Part shown: piece after piece, positions 49,557 to 60,470 of the stretch
Layout: the number at the start of each line of letters is the position of its first letter
How positions within the stretch are numbered: the stretch's first letter is position 1
Assembly (NCBI GenBank): GCA_037178975.1
Contig: JASJZH010000003.1
Span: 6,882,001 to 6,946,000, forward strand
Reading direction: 5' to 3'
DNA length: 64,000 bases
DNA from: Oscheius tipulae
Taxonomy: Eukaryota; Nematoda; Chromadorea; Rhabditida; Rhabditidae
Notes under the pieces: model-generated
The model's input: only the letters and a program-made list of their open reading frames with translations
What the model was told of the DNA's origin: nothing
The model's database searches: none
Program-made: the position numbers and the translations under genes

Positions 49557-49707
49557 TTTCGAGAGTAAATAGTGAAAAATTAATACGTGTTGGTGTGACT
49601 TTCTTCATTAGATGCCACAATTAGAATACTGCACAGAGTTTGTTTGCCTAAGAGACGTCACATGTGACCACCCTTTTGTGGTGAAGCATGGGATTTTGGT
49701 ATAGCTG

Positions 49708-49757
49708 TGTCTCTCGGTCTCTCAGTCTCTCAGTCTCTCAGTCTCTTAGTCTCTCTG
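49708..49757 (+). repeat. Tandem AGTCTCTC repeat
   Basis: Five to six near-perfect 8-nt units of AGTCTCTC. Confidence 0.85.
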
Positions 49758-49956
49758 TTACACTGTCCATGCTCCTTCGTTCTTGAACTAACCCGCAAAA
49801 GTGTCGTATTCTCCCAGCGCTGTGATGTGAACTGGAGGTTCCGATTCTTCTCTTTTTGTTAGCTCGATGGGTACCTAGTTGTTCTCGTAGCTTCCGTTCA
49901 AGTTGAAGAAGGCAAAGCTGGAGAGCTTTGCCGAGGTGGGGGGTAGAGCAGCACAA

Positions 49957-50163
49957 TCAGGCTGATAGTTGACTTTGGGCAGCGGGTCGCTTTCGTAGCC
50001 GGTCCTCCGAAAATGTAGAGCTACTCATTGGGAGACAGACAAAGCGACGAACCTCCTGTGGTGGAAAGAAGGCGAACTGTTGTTTTGGAGCTTGACTTGA
50101 AAACAATTAGGGTCCAATTTGTATTCCAATCAGTTAGTTCGATGACAACTGCTCTGTGGACCA
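49957..50163 (+). repeat. Dispersed repeat R2
   Basis: Shares ordered blocks with 18676-18990 and 35531-35650, including TCAGGCTGATAG, GAGCTACTCATTGGGAGA, GCTTGACTTGAAAACAATTA and CAACTGCTCTGTGGAC. Confidence 0.75.
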
Positions 50164-52400
50164 CCCTGTGTTTGCCACTCTGTCCGTGTTTTCTGACTCT
50201 CTCTGTCTCTCTCCCCGCTATAGTAGGATTTTGATCAACTACGTATTCTCTCCAATAGCCATTCATGAGTAGGCAGTTACTCCCTTTCTTTGTCTCGTCA
50301 CTTTCACCAACCGCTCTCATAATTAACGAGCCAGGAGTCTCCCGGCTGAACTTCTTTCACTTCGAGTTATACTCTTTTTCCAATTAAGTGACCCAATTAA
50401 GCCCACTCGTTTATGACGATGTTTTGACAAGAACGAGAAGAGGTTGGCATCTCGCTTCAATTGTTTACCCCCATTCGGCTTATAGTTCCAGGAACTCTTC
50501 TTCCTCAGACAAGAGCACTCTCCATCTCGTCATTTCTCTCTCAATGATCCAGGCATTGAGCCGGATTGGGACAAAGGAGAGATTGACCATGTTCTGGTCA
50601 CTGCTGTCTTTTTTTACTCAATGCGCACACAGGGAAACAGAGAGAGAGAGACAGAGAGGTAGAAAGACAGCGAGACAGAGCAACAGAGAGCCAGATACAT
50701 GGTCTTTCTTAGTATTCTACCAGATCGGTCAAAACACTTTGCACTGCTAAAGCCCTTTACAATTAGGACAGACACGGTTCAGTAAATACCTCTCTCATCA
50801 TTCGTCACTCTCTTCCTCATTCATTCTCTTGTCTCTCTTCCAGGTAGGAGGTCCATCTACATACATTAGTAGGTGTCTCGTCTGCAACCCTTTTGATTTC
50901 TAGACCCGACCTTTTATCTGTGTCGGAGCCCACTCATGCCCTCCCCCACTTCTCGGTCGCTGTGTCACAAGACTATAGTGTGCTTTCTCCAGGTGCAAAA
51001 CGGGCAATTAGTATCAAGGAGAGAGTCTCTTCTGATAGGATCTCTTACGTCGACAGATCCACTTATCTAATGTCCAGTCGGTTTCCGCTCCGGCTGTTTA
51101 TCGCTGTTCCCCTTGCTCTCTTTGCTAATTCGAGTAGTCGTGGCTATTCTTGGTAGCAGGAACGAGCAGTTTAGCTCTGAGTGGGTGTTTTGCATGAGTT
51201 GAAATCCGGTTACATATTATTTATGTTTGATCTCCTCTGTCTTTCTGTCTCTCGGTCTCACCTAGTTTACTTCCAGTAAGCGCTAGGCCCAAATTCTTTG
51301 ACTCTTATTTTGGAAACGATGTCTGCTTTTGCCTGAGCAATGATCCGTGACCCAGAATTGTGGGAATTCCGGCCTCCTCTCTGTTTGGCCCAAAAGTAGC
51401 AAATTGTGAGCTGAATGTCAAATGGACCGCTCTTGCAACTCGGGCGTCAGAATTTTTCGGGAAGCTTTCCAGTCGGTCAATTCGTTCTGAATCTAGCGAC
51501 AACAGTCTAAGCTGAAGATCCTTCTAGTCCCTGGTGGTACCGATGTTTTTGTGACGCTTCTCACTCTGATTTGTCTGCTCTTAGCCCTATATACAAAAGC
51601 TGTTACGGGCTTCCTCACAAACAGAATTTTCGGTCTTCCCGCCCACTTTGCAAAACGCCCTATAGCTTAATCAAAAATCTCTTGCTGATCCCACACACAG
51701 AGAGAAAACAGCTGCATTTTACCGCGACGAAAAATCGACGTCAAAATTCGGAGCAAAAGGTTTCTGACCTTCTCTTCCCGTTGTTCTGTGCTCTATCAAA
51801 GTGTGTCTGTCTCTCTGTTTTTCTATCTCCCTGTCTCTCTTTCCTATTGTCTGTCTGTTTCTCTGTCTTTGTCTCACTGTCTCGGTCCCCGCTATATTTA
51901 TTTCTCATTCCCTCTGTGTTGTCAACTGTTTACTACCGTTCCCAATTGAATCTCTCCTCGTCACTTGACCATCATTCCCCTACCTCTATAAATCTAATTC
52001 CTTCTTTTCTCCTCACACACATAATATACCACGCTCTCTCTATCTCTTCGTCATCATTTCTTGTCTTGGATTAGCTGTTAAAGCCCTTCCTGGCTTTCTC
52101 ATTTGAAACGGGGGAGAACAAACACTGCTTTTCCTCATATACCGAGGGAGGCGAAGCTTCCTTGTCTATTAATTGCCCGTAATGTGTTTAGTTCAACCCA
52201 GGGGTTCCGCCCCTCGTGCTAAATTACTCATTCGCACTATATATTGTGCTCTGACCGAGACTTGTAGTCGACTTTGTTTTGTAGTCTCTATTTTGAGTTT
52301 GTGTCCTGTTCACCACTGTTTACGGCATCAAGAGGGATCTTAATAGATCATTGCTATTCTTCTATTCTCCTATTCCTATTTACAAATACCTAGCTTTAAA

Positions 52401-52551
52401 TTTGACAGTTACTTTGTGACAGCAATTAATCTTTGCAAGTCAAGTCAAATCGAGTCAGATGCTCTCGGAGAACGTTGCTCCTGTCAGGGTAGCTCGACTG
52501 GAACAGCATCTACCTGTCACGAGCTCCAACGGGACATCAGCCAAACTTGCG
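52401..52551 (+). repeat. Dispersed repeat R1, copy b
   Basis: Direct-orientation match to 44071-44238; see that entry for the shared words. Confidence 0.85.
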
Positions 52552-53577
52552 ACTCTAAATATGAAGATTTTTACCTGTGTTGCAGAAACCTGTACTGTCC
52601 ACTGAGTTTTTCTATCAGATACCTCGGGTATACTCTAGTTTTAGTGACCATTGACATAGAATCAGGTGACAGAGCAACACAGTGAGGTTAATTTTGTCAC
52701 AATTCATCTTTTAAATTGAAGCTGAACTCGGCGCAAAGGCTGCAATGATCTAAATTTATTATCTCTCACATATAGTGTTTTGCATTTTACAAAAAGGACT
52801 TAGAATGACGCCTGTGGACCAATGGTCGGATCTCAGCTGTTCACATCATGTGACTGTCGAGATTTTACAAAAAAGGTTCTTCTGGACATTATCGTACATT
52901 TACAGCCGAAGACAGTAGAATTCAAAATTGTGAGAGTGCTGAACACCCATCTACAACTTTTTTTGACCTCGAGTTCGAAAGTCTACAGCTTCGTTTGGTT
53001 TAACTTAGGCCATTTCAGTTCTTGCCCTCCCTTACTCGTCATTCTCCACTGCGGTTCCAATGCTTTTGAATTTCTTTTGGATCAAAGAAGCTGTATCGGC
53101 AGAAAAAGAACATGTACTTGCCATAAGGAAGCACTTTCCAGGAGCAATAATAGTATGTTCCAATATGTGTTCACATAGTCAGACCTTTCCTTCCGTTCAT
53201 GGCTTGTGTGGGTCTTCCATCCGACACACAAGCCTTTTTACTTCTCGATCTGTGTATTGAGACAGAGAGACGCAGGAATACAGAGACAGATAGAGAGATA
53301 GAGAGACACATTGATCAAAATCTTGCTCATTTACTTTGTCATTGCCCTTTTCCTCTTCTCAGTAGTGCACTAATGTCAGTCTCAATTCTCTCAGCAGATT
53401 ATTCCTATCACTGATGCTTTCTCAATGGGATAATAATACCGGCTCAAGCGAACTAATTGTACTTTTGCTTGTTGTGCACTTGGTGAATTATTCGCCGACT
53501 CTTGCTCTCATTAGCCTTATGAATTTTGAAAGAAGAGTGACTAACCTTGTTAATCTCCAAATGTTCATTGTTATCTT

Positions 53578-54315
53578 TCAATAGTCGTCGCCTTCGTCGT
53601 AGCAGTCTTCTTCGATGCTTGTCGTCGGCTGTTCCGTGAAGAGGACGGTCTTGACACGATACGGATCGTAGTCATCTCTCGGCTCAAGACCGATCTCCAG
53701 ACGAGACCATGTGCCGATGAAGAGGATTTGGGAGCAATGAACAACGGCCAGGAACAAGCAGATCATTTCCATCCAGAACCAGACTGCCGGGTAGAGTGGA
53801 CCAGAGGGCCAGTCGAGACGGAATATGAAGAGAGAAGTAGTTGCGCAGACGACGAGAATGGTCTGGAGACTTGCTGATGTACACGGACCGAGAACCCGCT
53901 TCTCCTGGCACCGTTTCCTTGCGCACGAATAGTAGATGAGTTCTCCCAGGAGCAGAAGACAGCTGGCTAGACAGAAGGCAGCCGCGGCACGGAGACAGCA
54001 CAGTTGGACAGGGAAGGCGCCAGTCACGTAGAGTATATCGTCGACGAGTAGAAGAGCACAGTCTCGAGTCGTGCGACTGGCCTTCTCCAGATACATCTTC
54101 TCGAACTCGGACGTCGTGTTCTGTAGACTTGCATTCCGCCAGAGATCGGCCGGTTCCACTGTACACGGGGCTGCCAGAATCGAGAGTTGGTTTCTGGCCT
54201 GCTGACTGTCCCAGCTTCTCTCCTCAAAGCAGATCCATCTCTCTTGGATGAGCTGGAGAAGACAGTAGACGGAGAGCAGTAGCTGGCACGTCTTGGTCGG
54301 GTAGAGCAGCAGCAT
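53578..54315 (-). CDS. Four-helix membrane protein, unrecognised
   Basis: One open exon of 245 codons. Four hydrophobic segments are visible: near residues 1-22 (LLLYPTKTCQLLLSVYCLL), about 103-130 (RAAAAFCLASCLLLLGELI), about 150-165 (ILVVCATTSLFIF) and about 178-202 (FWMEMICLFLAVVHCSQIL). The first loop, about 80 residues, has NAS and NTT glycosylation sites and several Cys, so it is probably extracellular, as in claudin- or tetraspan-type proteins. The tail is acidic (EEDCYDEGDDY). The frame stays open upstream of the Met to an acceptor at about 54354, so a 5' exon may exist; a candidate frame lies at 54467-54590. I do not recognise the family. The gene is divergent from the small secreted peptide gene that starts at 54665. 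Confidence 0.7.
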   Translation of the reverse strand: MLLLYPTKTCQLLLSVYCLLQLIQERWICFEERSWDSQQARNQLSILAAPCTVEPADLWRNASLQNTTSEFEKMYLEKASRTTRDCALLLVDDILYVTGAFPVQLCCLRAAAAFCLASCLLLLGELIYYSCARKRCQEKRVLGPCTSASLQTILVVCATTSLFIFRLDWPSGPLYPAVWFWMEMICLFLAVVHCSQILFIGTWSRLEIGLEPRDDYDPYRVKTVLFTEQPTTSIEEDCYDEGDDY

Positions 54316-54664
54316 AGCGAGCTCCTTCGTAGACAGTGGATTCCAAAGAACCTAATTGCAAAGCAATAACATTATTGTTTTTGTACTTGCTGTTAGGGCT
54401 GTAATTTTGCTAACAAAACAAAAAGTTTTTCAGTAACTAGGAATTTGTATTGTCCAGTAGCTCAACTCGAATTCGTGCCAACTCTGCCCCAGTAGGTTTC
54501 GCCACGAACTTTTTGTTCTGTCTACCGTAACCAGGCTGGTGATCCTTGAAGGCGGGTCGGCCTAATCCTCTGTCCTGTTTTTTTATTTCTCCATTTTTTT
54601 CCGAAATGATTTTTGTCTTATATTTCTCTACTTTTTTGAATAATGTCACAAGTGAATTTTAGGC

Positions 54665-55004
54665 ATGGAGCTACGACTACAATTGTTAATATTCTTTTTC
54701 CTGCAACTTCTTCTCTCCGCATCAGCGAGTCCATACTATAGGAGGATCTTGCGGAGGGACGATGAGGTTTGTTCACTCGTCCCTATCCAACATGTCAGTA
54801 ATTCAGTTTTTCAAGCCCTTTAACCTCCTTGGGCAGGCACAAGCTCCCCCAGATGACTATGATTCGACAGTCGATGAGACATGGATAGAGGACAACCCGG
54901 AGGCCTCGTTCAAAATAATAGAGGCGCCAGTTCAGCTGAGCAATCCGGTCTATAACTTCTTCACAAAAGCCAATCAGTTTCTCCGATGGATAAGGAATCC
55001 ATAG
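54665..55004 (+). CDS. Small secreted protein, unrecognised
   Basis: Two exons (54665-54766, 54837-55004) encode 89 aa. A clear signal peptide (MELRLQLLIFFFLQLLLSASA) is followed by SPYYRRILRRDDE, with basic RR pairs that could be processing sites, then an acidic Pro/Asp-rich stretch and a basic end (FLRWIRNP). There are no cysteines in the mature part. It could be a secreted peptide precursor, but no repeated or amidated peptide is evident. TTTTAG lies 2 nt before the ATG, suggesting trans-splicing. It shares a 349-bp upstream region with the divergent four-helix protein gene. Confidence 0.7.
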
Positions 55005-55656
55005 ACTGCGTGTAGGTTATTCTAATCCCAACATTTTCTGAGCGGCAACGAATTTAGGTGTTTCACATCTCTTCGTGTGCCTCAAACTTGTCGCTGTCGT
55101 CATAAGATCTCTCAGCTCCCAGCTTTTTTGTAATAACATACTTTGTTAGACACTACTCGTCGATTGAACCATATCATAGACACGTGTGAGGACTTTTATT
55201 GTCAGTGTCCGCCTGACAACAACACTTAATCACTAGGTATACAGATGGTCGAGCAGGTAAGAGTCTGCTGAACGTACAGAGTACTACAGAATATTGACAG
55301 GATAACATAACACATAACATTACCAGAAAAGAGAAATAACAGTTCAGAGACAACTGATCATCTTACTGTTCTGGAGGAACAATATAATGATCAGTTGTCT
55401 CTGAACTAAAAAGTGTGGTCTTTCCACTTTCTCCGATCTCCTTGTAGCTATTCCTATAAGCTTTTCCATCGTACTCTGTGTACACCACGTCATTGCACAT
55501 GTTAAAACATGACATGAAGATTCCCAGCTTTGCGTAGCTAGCTAATAAGATTAGGAAGCTGCTCGAAAAGCTGACGATTTATTGAAAAAGAGAATAACGA
55601 TTGGCACAAAAGTAGAGAACCGGTCATAAATAAGATAAATAAAACTAGTAGGGAGC
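55005..55656. other. Intergenic region between convergent genes, with hairpin
   Basis: It holds the perfect inverted repeat at 55341-55407 and, at 55578-55583, the complement of an AATAAA that probably ends the glycine-rich gene. No open frame of note. Confidence 0.6.
55341..55407. repeat. Perfect 20-bp inverted repeat with 27-nt loop
   Basis: The left arm (55341-55360) is AGTTCAGAGACAACTGATCA. The right arm (55388-55407) is its exact reverse complement. Either transcript would form a 20-bp hairpin. It could be a small-RNA precursor, a mini-transposon remnant or an RNA processing structure; the sequence alone does not decide. Confidence 0.95.
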
Positions 55657-56955
55657 TTATTTTCTTCCACGGCATTCTCCGTTGGGACAGCCACCTCCGC
55701 CGCCGCCCATTCCTCCTCCCATGCCTCCTCCTCCGTAAGGTCCTCCTCCGTAGTAGTCGCCACCTCCTCCCATGCCACCGCCTCCCATTCCTCCGCCACC
55801 GTAGCCGCCTCCCATGCCTCCATATCCACCGCCCATTCCGCCACCTCCGTAGCTGCCCATGGGGCCACCCCATCCGCCTCCGGGTCCGTAGCCACCGCCT
55901 CCCATTCCTGGATTTTTTTATAATCGTAGATCCGAAGATCTGTTACCGTATCCTCCGTCTCCTCCATATCCGCCATTTCCGTAGCCACCGCCGTATCCAT
56001 CTCCTCCGCCTCCCATTCCTGAAAGCAAGTAATTTTGACAGCTCTCTCCTTTAATTTTTGTAATGCGAAAGACCGCTTACCTCCAAATCCTCCTGGGCCT
56101 CCTCCCATTCCGTAGCCACCTCCTCCGCCACCCATTCCGTATCCGCCATCACCACCGTATCCTCCTCCGTATCCTCCGCCGCCAAAGTCTCCGCCGCCGC
56201 CTCCGAAGCCACCCATTCCTAGATATTTGTAGAAGTCCGAGCCAGTCAAATCATACCATTTCCATAGCCACCGTTAAATCCACCGAAGGGGCCACCACCG
56301 CCTCCTCCGTAACTACCGTAATTACCGCCAAATGAGCTGAAGGGATCTGAAAAAGCCGCGGTTGAGCCAGATGGCCTCGACATACTCCTCCTGCCTTGTC
56401 GTCGCATATCCTTAGCGAGCGGTACCTTCATCACATCGTCGTCGAGGAGCTCGAGCTTCTGCAAGACGCCATCGCTATTAGCCGCTGTCATGAGAACGAG
56501 TACCGTATCCGTGGGAAGTGGTTCGTCCTCAATCTTGGCCGGGGCGGCGTGCATTGTTCCGACGACTGCTGCTAGTAGGAGCAATCTGCAAATAGTCGTT
56601 GAACCTCTTGACAGGACAAAGGGATTCGCGGGAGTCAATGAAACATCTAGCTCATATGAAAGGGTTAGAGTCGGAAATAGAAAGTCCTGACTGTTTATCG
56701 GTGTCTTGCTATAATTGATTTTCAAATCTTTTGGCTGTACAGAATTTCCGATCTGGTACGGAAATGTGTCAGTATTGATTTTTTAATCATAAACTGTACG
56801 CTAAGCAGCTTTCAAAAGTAGAGCAACTTTAAGCGTCATAATAGAAAAAATCCAAAAGTTGCAAATATAGCACACAATATTCAGAGCGAATAAATATAGG
56901 CAAATAGGGTCGTGTGCTGATTGGACGAAAAGAAAACTTGCCTTTTCTTGATCAT
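55657..56955 (-). CDS. Glycine-rich secreted protein
   Basis: Exons 56955-56942, 56585-56257, 56218-56081, 56018-55947 and 55907-55657 encode 267 aa (254 aa if a 39-nt in-frame intron at 56347-56385, GTATGT...TTTTCAG, is removed). The 14-nt first exon joins through a GC-AG intron and completes a signal peptide (MIKKRLLLLAAVVGTMHAAP). A propeptide-like region follows (DTVLVLMTAANSD, then basic RRQGRRS), then long GGYGGG/GMGGGG repeats, ending CPNGECRGRK. The last three exons all start with the same words (GGA ATG GG split after the first base) and have phase-1 borders, pointing to exon duplication. Such proteins are extracellular matrix, cuticle or antimicrobial components in nematodes. The complement of 55578-55583 gives AATAAA. 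Confidence 0.8.
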
Positions 56956-58066
56956 GTTGCTGAGTGACTGTGTTGACTGTTGTCTCGATGCGAAGTGGCC
57001 AGTTAAATAGGGACCCGAAGCGGAGGGCGGACCCGGCTCTGACAGCCCCGGGGCGTTCAGCTGTCAAAGGCTAGCTGCGAAAAGAAATCGCTCCAGGAAT
57101 AGAAGATATCTCCGGGAGCGAGACGGCGGATCGAAGGATGGAAAAACTTGGAGGATCCTGCAAAACAGGAAAATGATTAGATGACCAAGTTAAATTAACC
57201 AGAAAACGGGAAACCATGCTCATGCATAAGACTTGGAAAAGGAAATCGGAGAAGCAGAAAGACATTGTTCCGTATAGTATAGAATGGATCTCCGTAAAGG
57301 CTAGAAAAATATCTTACAAATACATTTTGCGCTACCAGCTTTCCCGTTTGTCAAATACTCTTGACACTTAACCGTACACAAAAAGAGCTATCCTTCTCTG
57401 TAATTTTTTATTTATTATTCTTTCCGCTTTATAGCATATTCGTGTAAAAATTGATCTCATTTCAGTTACAGCTAAATTAAAATCACTGGCTTTCTGCGAA
57501 ATTTGTGGGTAATTCTAGGAAATTTCATACTTCTCTTGATTCTCCGCAGTTCTCGCATCGAAGAGTCACTTCCGGGAGCCTATTCTTTAAAAAATTTCTA
57601 AGGTGCTGATCTGCCTCGGTAGCCCGTCATCTTCGCTCTCTGACCCACGTCGGCCATTGTTTTTGAAGAGCAAATACCCACAGTCACCACCCAACATCGG
57701 AAATCAGAAGAACAGACCTTCATTTTGACAGTTTTACATACAGAATAATCCCGACAACTTTTGTAATGAGAGCCCGCCTAATTGAGGGAATAGGATATTT
57801 CAGAGTGTGAGAGAGGTACCCATGAAATGAGATTGGACACAATCACTTTTGTCATCAAACATATGTAAAGAAAGGATAATTATTATGTGAGGAAGGACAC
57901 CGCAAAAACTACCAACTTCTTTAGATTTACACCCGAATTATGCTGTTTGCTAAGTAGGGAAGGGGAGAGTATTGCACGAGGAGGAAACTACCGGTTATAT
58001 CCCAAAAAAAGGAGGAATATATCACAGAACTAGATGGTTGGAAATGAGATTCTCATATGGGGAATT
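56956..58066. other. Region upstream of the glycine-rich gene
   Basis: A two-part open frame on the - strand (57265 to 57071, with a possible GTTTCC...TTGCAG intron) starts with a hydrophobic run (MSFCFSDFLFQVLCMSM), but support is weak. A second short frame on the - strand near 57657-57598 starts MADVGQRAKM and ends after 19 codons. Nothing else is seen. Confidence 0.35.
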
Positions 58067-60218
58067 CTATCTGAGAGTGAATTTTAAAAATCCGATTAAT
58101 ATATTGGCTGTGAGGAGAAGAGTGCCGCAGACGAGGATGAGGTTGGTGAACATGTTCCGACGTCTGAAATGTGGTTTTTCGTTTTAAATTCAAGGTAGTC
58201 CTACCTTTTTGGCATAATTGGAAACATCCATTTAATAAGAACTGTCACTATAAATTGGCCGTCTAGATAATAACAAGGCACTGCGTTTAGTGCAGCCAGG
58301 GCTACAGACAACGTGATTAAATACTGAAAATAATATATCTATTTTTGATAAATACTGATAACTCACCTTTGGAACTAATTCGACAGCTTCAGCTACCCAA
58401 TAAGGCACAAAATCCCATCTGGACGTCAATCCCGTAATGGATACAAAAGATATGAGCTCGTCGAGATTTCCCACATAGAGAACCGGCCGCTTCACGTCTC
58501 TTACAGTAATTCTGGCTAATTGGGTCCCGTTATAGAGGGCGGGAAAAAGACAGATGGTGGGATCGGTAGAGTCCGTCTGGAATGTCTGAGTAAAATTTTT
58601 TATTCTTTTCTACCTGATGACAAGCTCCATCTTGGGTCTTATTGCAAATATCCTGATCTGTTACATAGCGAGCCGACAGGCAACTGAACTGTTTGGTCAG
58701 TTCACGGCGTTCTTTGACTACTGCTGCCTTCTGAAAATACAGTAAACGGAAGCAAGAGCTAAAAGATTACCTGGCCCAGAAGACCACTTAGTAGTTCCAT
58801 TTTCGCATCGGGTGCTTTCGAGGAAATCTGCTGTGATACGACAATGACCTCCGTCTCGAAGCACATATGAGCGTGAGTGATATTGGTAAAGCTGTCACAA
58901 CAGAGAATCTCATCGGCACCTACTGTCGTCTGAAAAGAGGAAAAGTAAATCGACTCCTTGGGAAAGTTGACTTTATCAGTTTTAGACGTCTCCACGACAC
59001 TTCTTGGAATACAGCGCCCGTTTTGTTGATGCTCGAGTTGTCGGACACATTCTCTCCAGTCTTCCAGGCGCCGAATCGGACAGTTCTCGATATATTCAAC
59101 AATATTTCCTGGAGACAATCCAGCAGGACCATGCAGTCCTGATCGAACACTCACGCCTGAAACTGAATTACTTTGGCCTACACTTAAATCTACCTGTGAC
59201 AGTGACGCCTCCGTTCTCAGAGAATAACGGAATGAGGGCGTAAGGTGTTGCTAGGAAGAGCAGATAAGCCAGTCCGGCAAGGACGATGTTATGCCAGATT
59301 CCTCCGCCAAAGATCATGAGTTTTTTGAATGGTGTGGCTCTTTCTGCAGAGAAGCATTATGTACTATATTTGGAGTTTAGACTCACTCAAAGTATCGGGA
59401 TCGATGTCGGTGAAAGCTCCCGGATAGAGAGCAAAGATGAAGATGCCAAAGCCGTTGACTCGGACCTTGTTGTTGCGAGCGGCATATGCATGACCGAGCT
59501 GGAAATTTTTCATATAAATCATAGTTTCAAATGCCTACTTCGTGTATCACAGTAGCCACAATCAAAACCAGCATGAAGGTGGGAATATGGCTCCACGGTA
59601 AGTTTACTCCCGGAATTATCGGAACCAGGCCATCACTGCTCTTTGCATGTCCGCCATCCAGAACATCGTAGTCTTCTTCTGGGGGTGCTGGTGGCAGTTC
59701 CTGACTGTTCACTACTGGAATTGGTGCTGTCGTCGGAATCGGCATTGCTCTGTATGTAGCCACTTTAGGCTTATGAGCAGCCAGATGAGAGACATCTAAG
59801 GAGTAAGAATATACAGGAAACGCGACAAAACGTACTGGCTAAAAGTGTCTGTGTGAGATAAACAGTGATGAACACTAGACAGACAAGCGACACGAAAGCT
59901 CCAATTCCAAACCAGATTGAAGTCATTGTTCTTTTGAAGGCCCCATCTCCTGTCTTGATGACACCGGCTGGAGGCTCGGGGAGCTCGTTTCTGGCGGTGT
60001 ACAGACGGAGCTAAAAATTTTGTCTGAGAATCAACGAAACAGTGCAAAAGCGGAATTTAGTTCCGGCTATCCACTTACCTGAAAAGGAGAAATCTCCAGA
60101 CCGTGAGCATTTGCGAACTCTATGTAGACTTGGACATTTTTAAGCCGAAGAAGGTAGTCAAGAAGAAATATTGAGGACCAGGAGATAAGGAAGACGGCTA
60201 GTGCCGTCGAGAATAACA
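58067..60218 (-). CDS. mbtps2: Site-2 protease (membrane-bound transcription factor protease), apparent frameshift in exon 1
   Basis: Eleven exons: 60218-60079, 60010-59836, 59795-59539, 59498-59387, 59343-59194, 59156-58972, 58929-58771, 58730-58614, 58576-58367, 58323-58205, 58163-58067. About 573 aa. S2P is an intramembrane zinc metalloprotease of the Golgi that cleaves SREBP- and ATF6-type factors within the membrane. Seen here: N-terminal helix, SPFQLR, PGVNLPWSHIPTF, the zinc site HELGH (about 190-194, split over two exons), VNGFGIFIFALYPGAF, a PDZ-like part with GLSPGN, and the second zinc-ligand motif NAVPCYYLDGQ (about 515-525). Exon 1 changes frame at about 60180: the ATG frame reads MLFSTALAVFLIS, and the homologous sequence resumes at WSSIFLLDY one base out of phase. 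All later exons are in phase. TTCCAG ends 6 nt before the ATG. Confidence 0.88.
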
Positions 60219-60470
60219 TCGGATTCTGGAAATTCATTTTTTTCAATTGAGTTATTTTTCACGTACCTTCTAGTACCGATTGTTTGTGCTTCTTGTCCTT
60301 TCGTCCATTCCTAAACTGTTCAAATTTAAAATAATCAAATCAAAGAAAACAAATTGCGGTATTCTTGGCGTATTGACCCATCCTTTGAAAGAAGGGGATC
60401 AAGGAAGAAAATTTTTCATTCGGATAACTATAGGAGATCATTTGTAAGTGAAACTTTACAGGCACATTGA
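60219..60470 (-). promoter_or_regulatory. Intercistronic spacer with probable trans-splice acceptor
   Basis: Only about 250 nt separate the TAF12 stop (60471) from the S2P ATG (60218), both on the - strand. The acceptor AATTTCCAG ends at 60225. This spacing and the acceptor fit a nematode operon with spliced-leader addition to the downstream gene. Direct evidence of an SL is not visible in DNA. Confidence 0.55.

Larger units (their letters stand above)
49557..53577. other. 4-kb repeat-rich region without a supportable gene
   Basis: It contains an 8-nt tandem run (49708-49757), R2 (49957-50163), dense pyrimidine repeats (51795-51885) and R1 (52401-52551). Open frames such as 51571-52074 are carried by the TCTCTGTC repeats. 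No chain of exons was found on either strand. Confidence 0.5.

Noticed and set aside
51571-52074. 167-codon + strand frame
   Set aside because: Much of it is the TCTCTGTC repeat read as Leu/Ser/Val; it is open because of the repeat.
52822-53178. 118-codon + strand frame
   Set aside because: No signal, domain, splice partner or good start context; it is next to repeats.
55551-56249. 232-codon frame on the - strand, rich in Glu, Ala and Trp
   Set aside because: It is the shifted reading of the Gly-Tyr-Met repeats and runs through introns of the glycine-rich gene.
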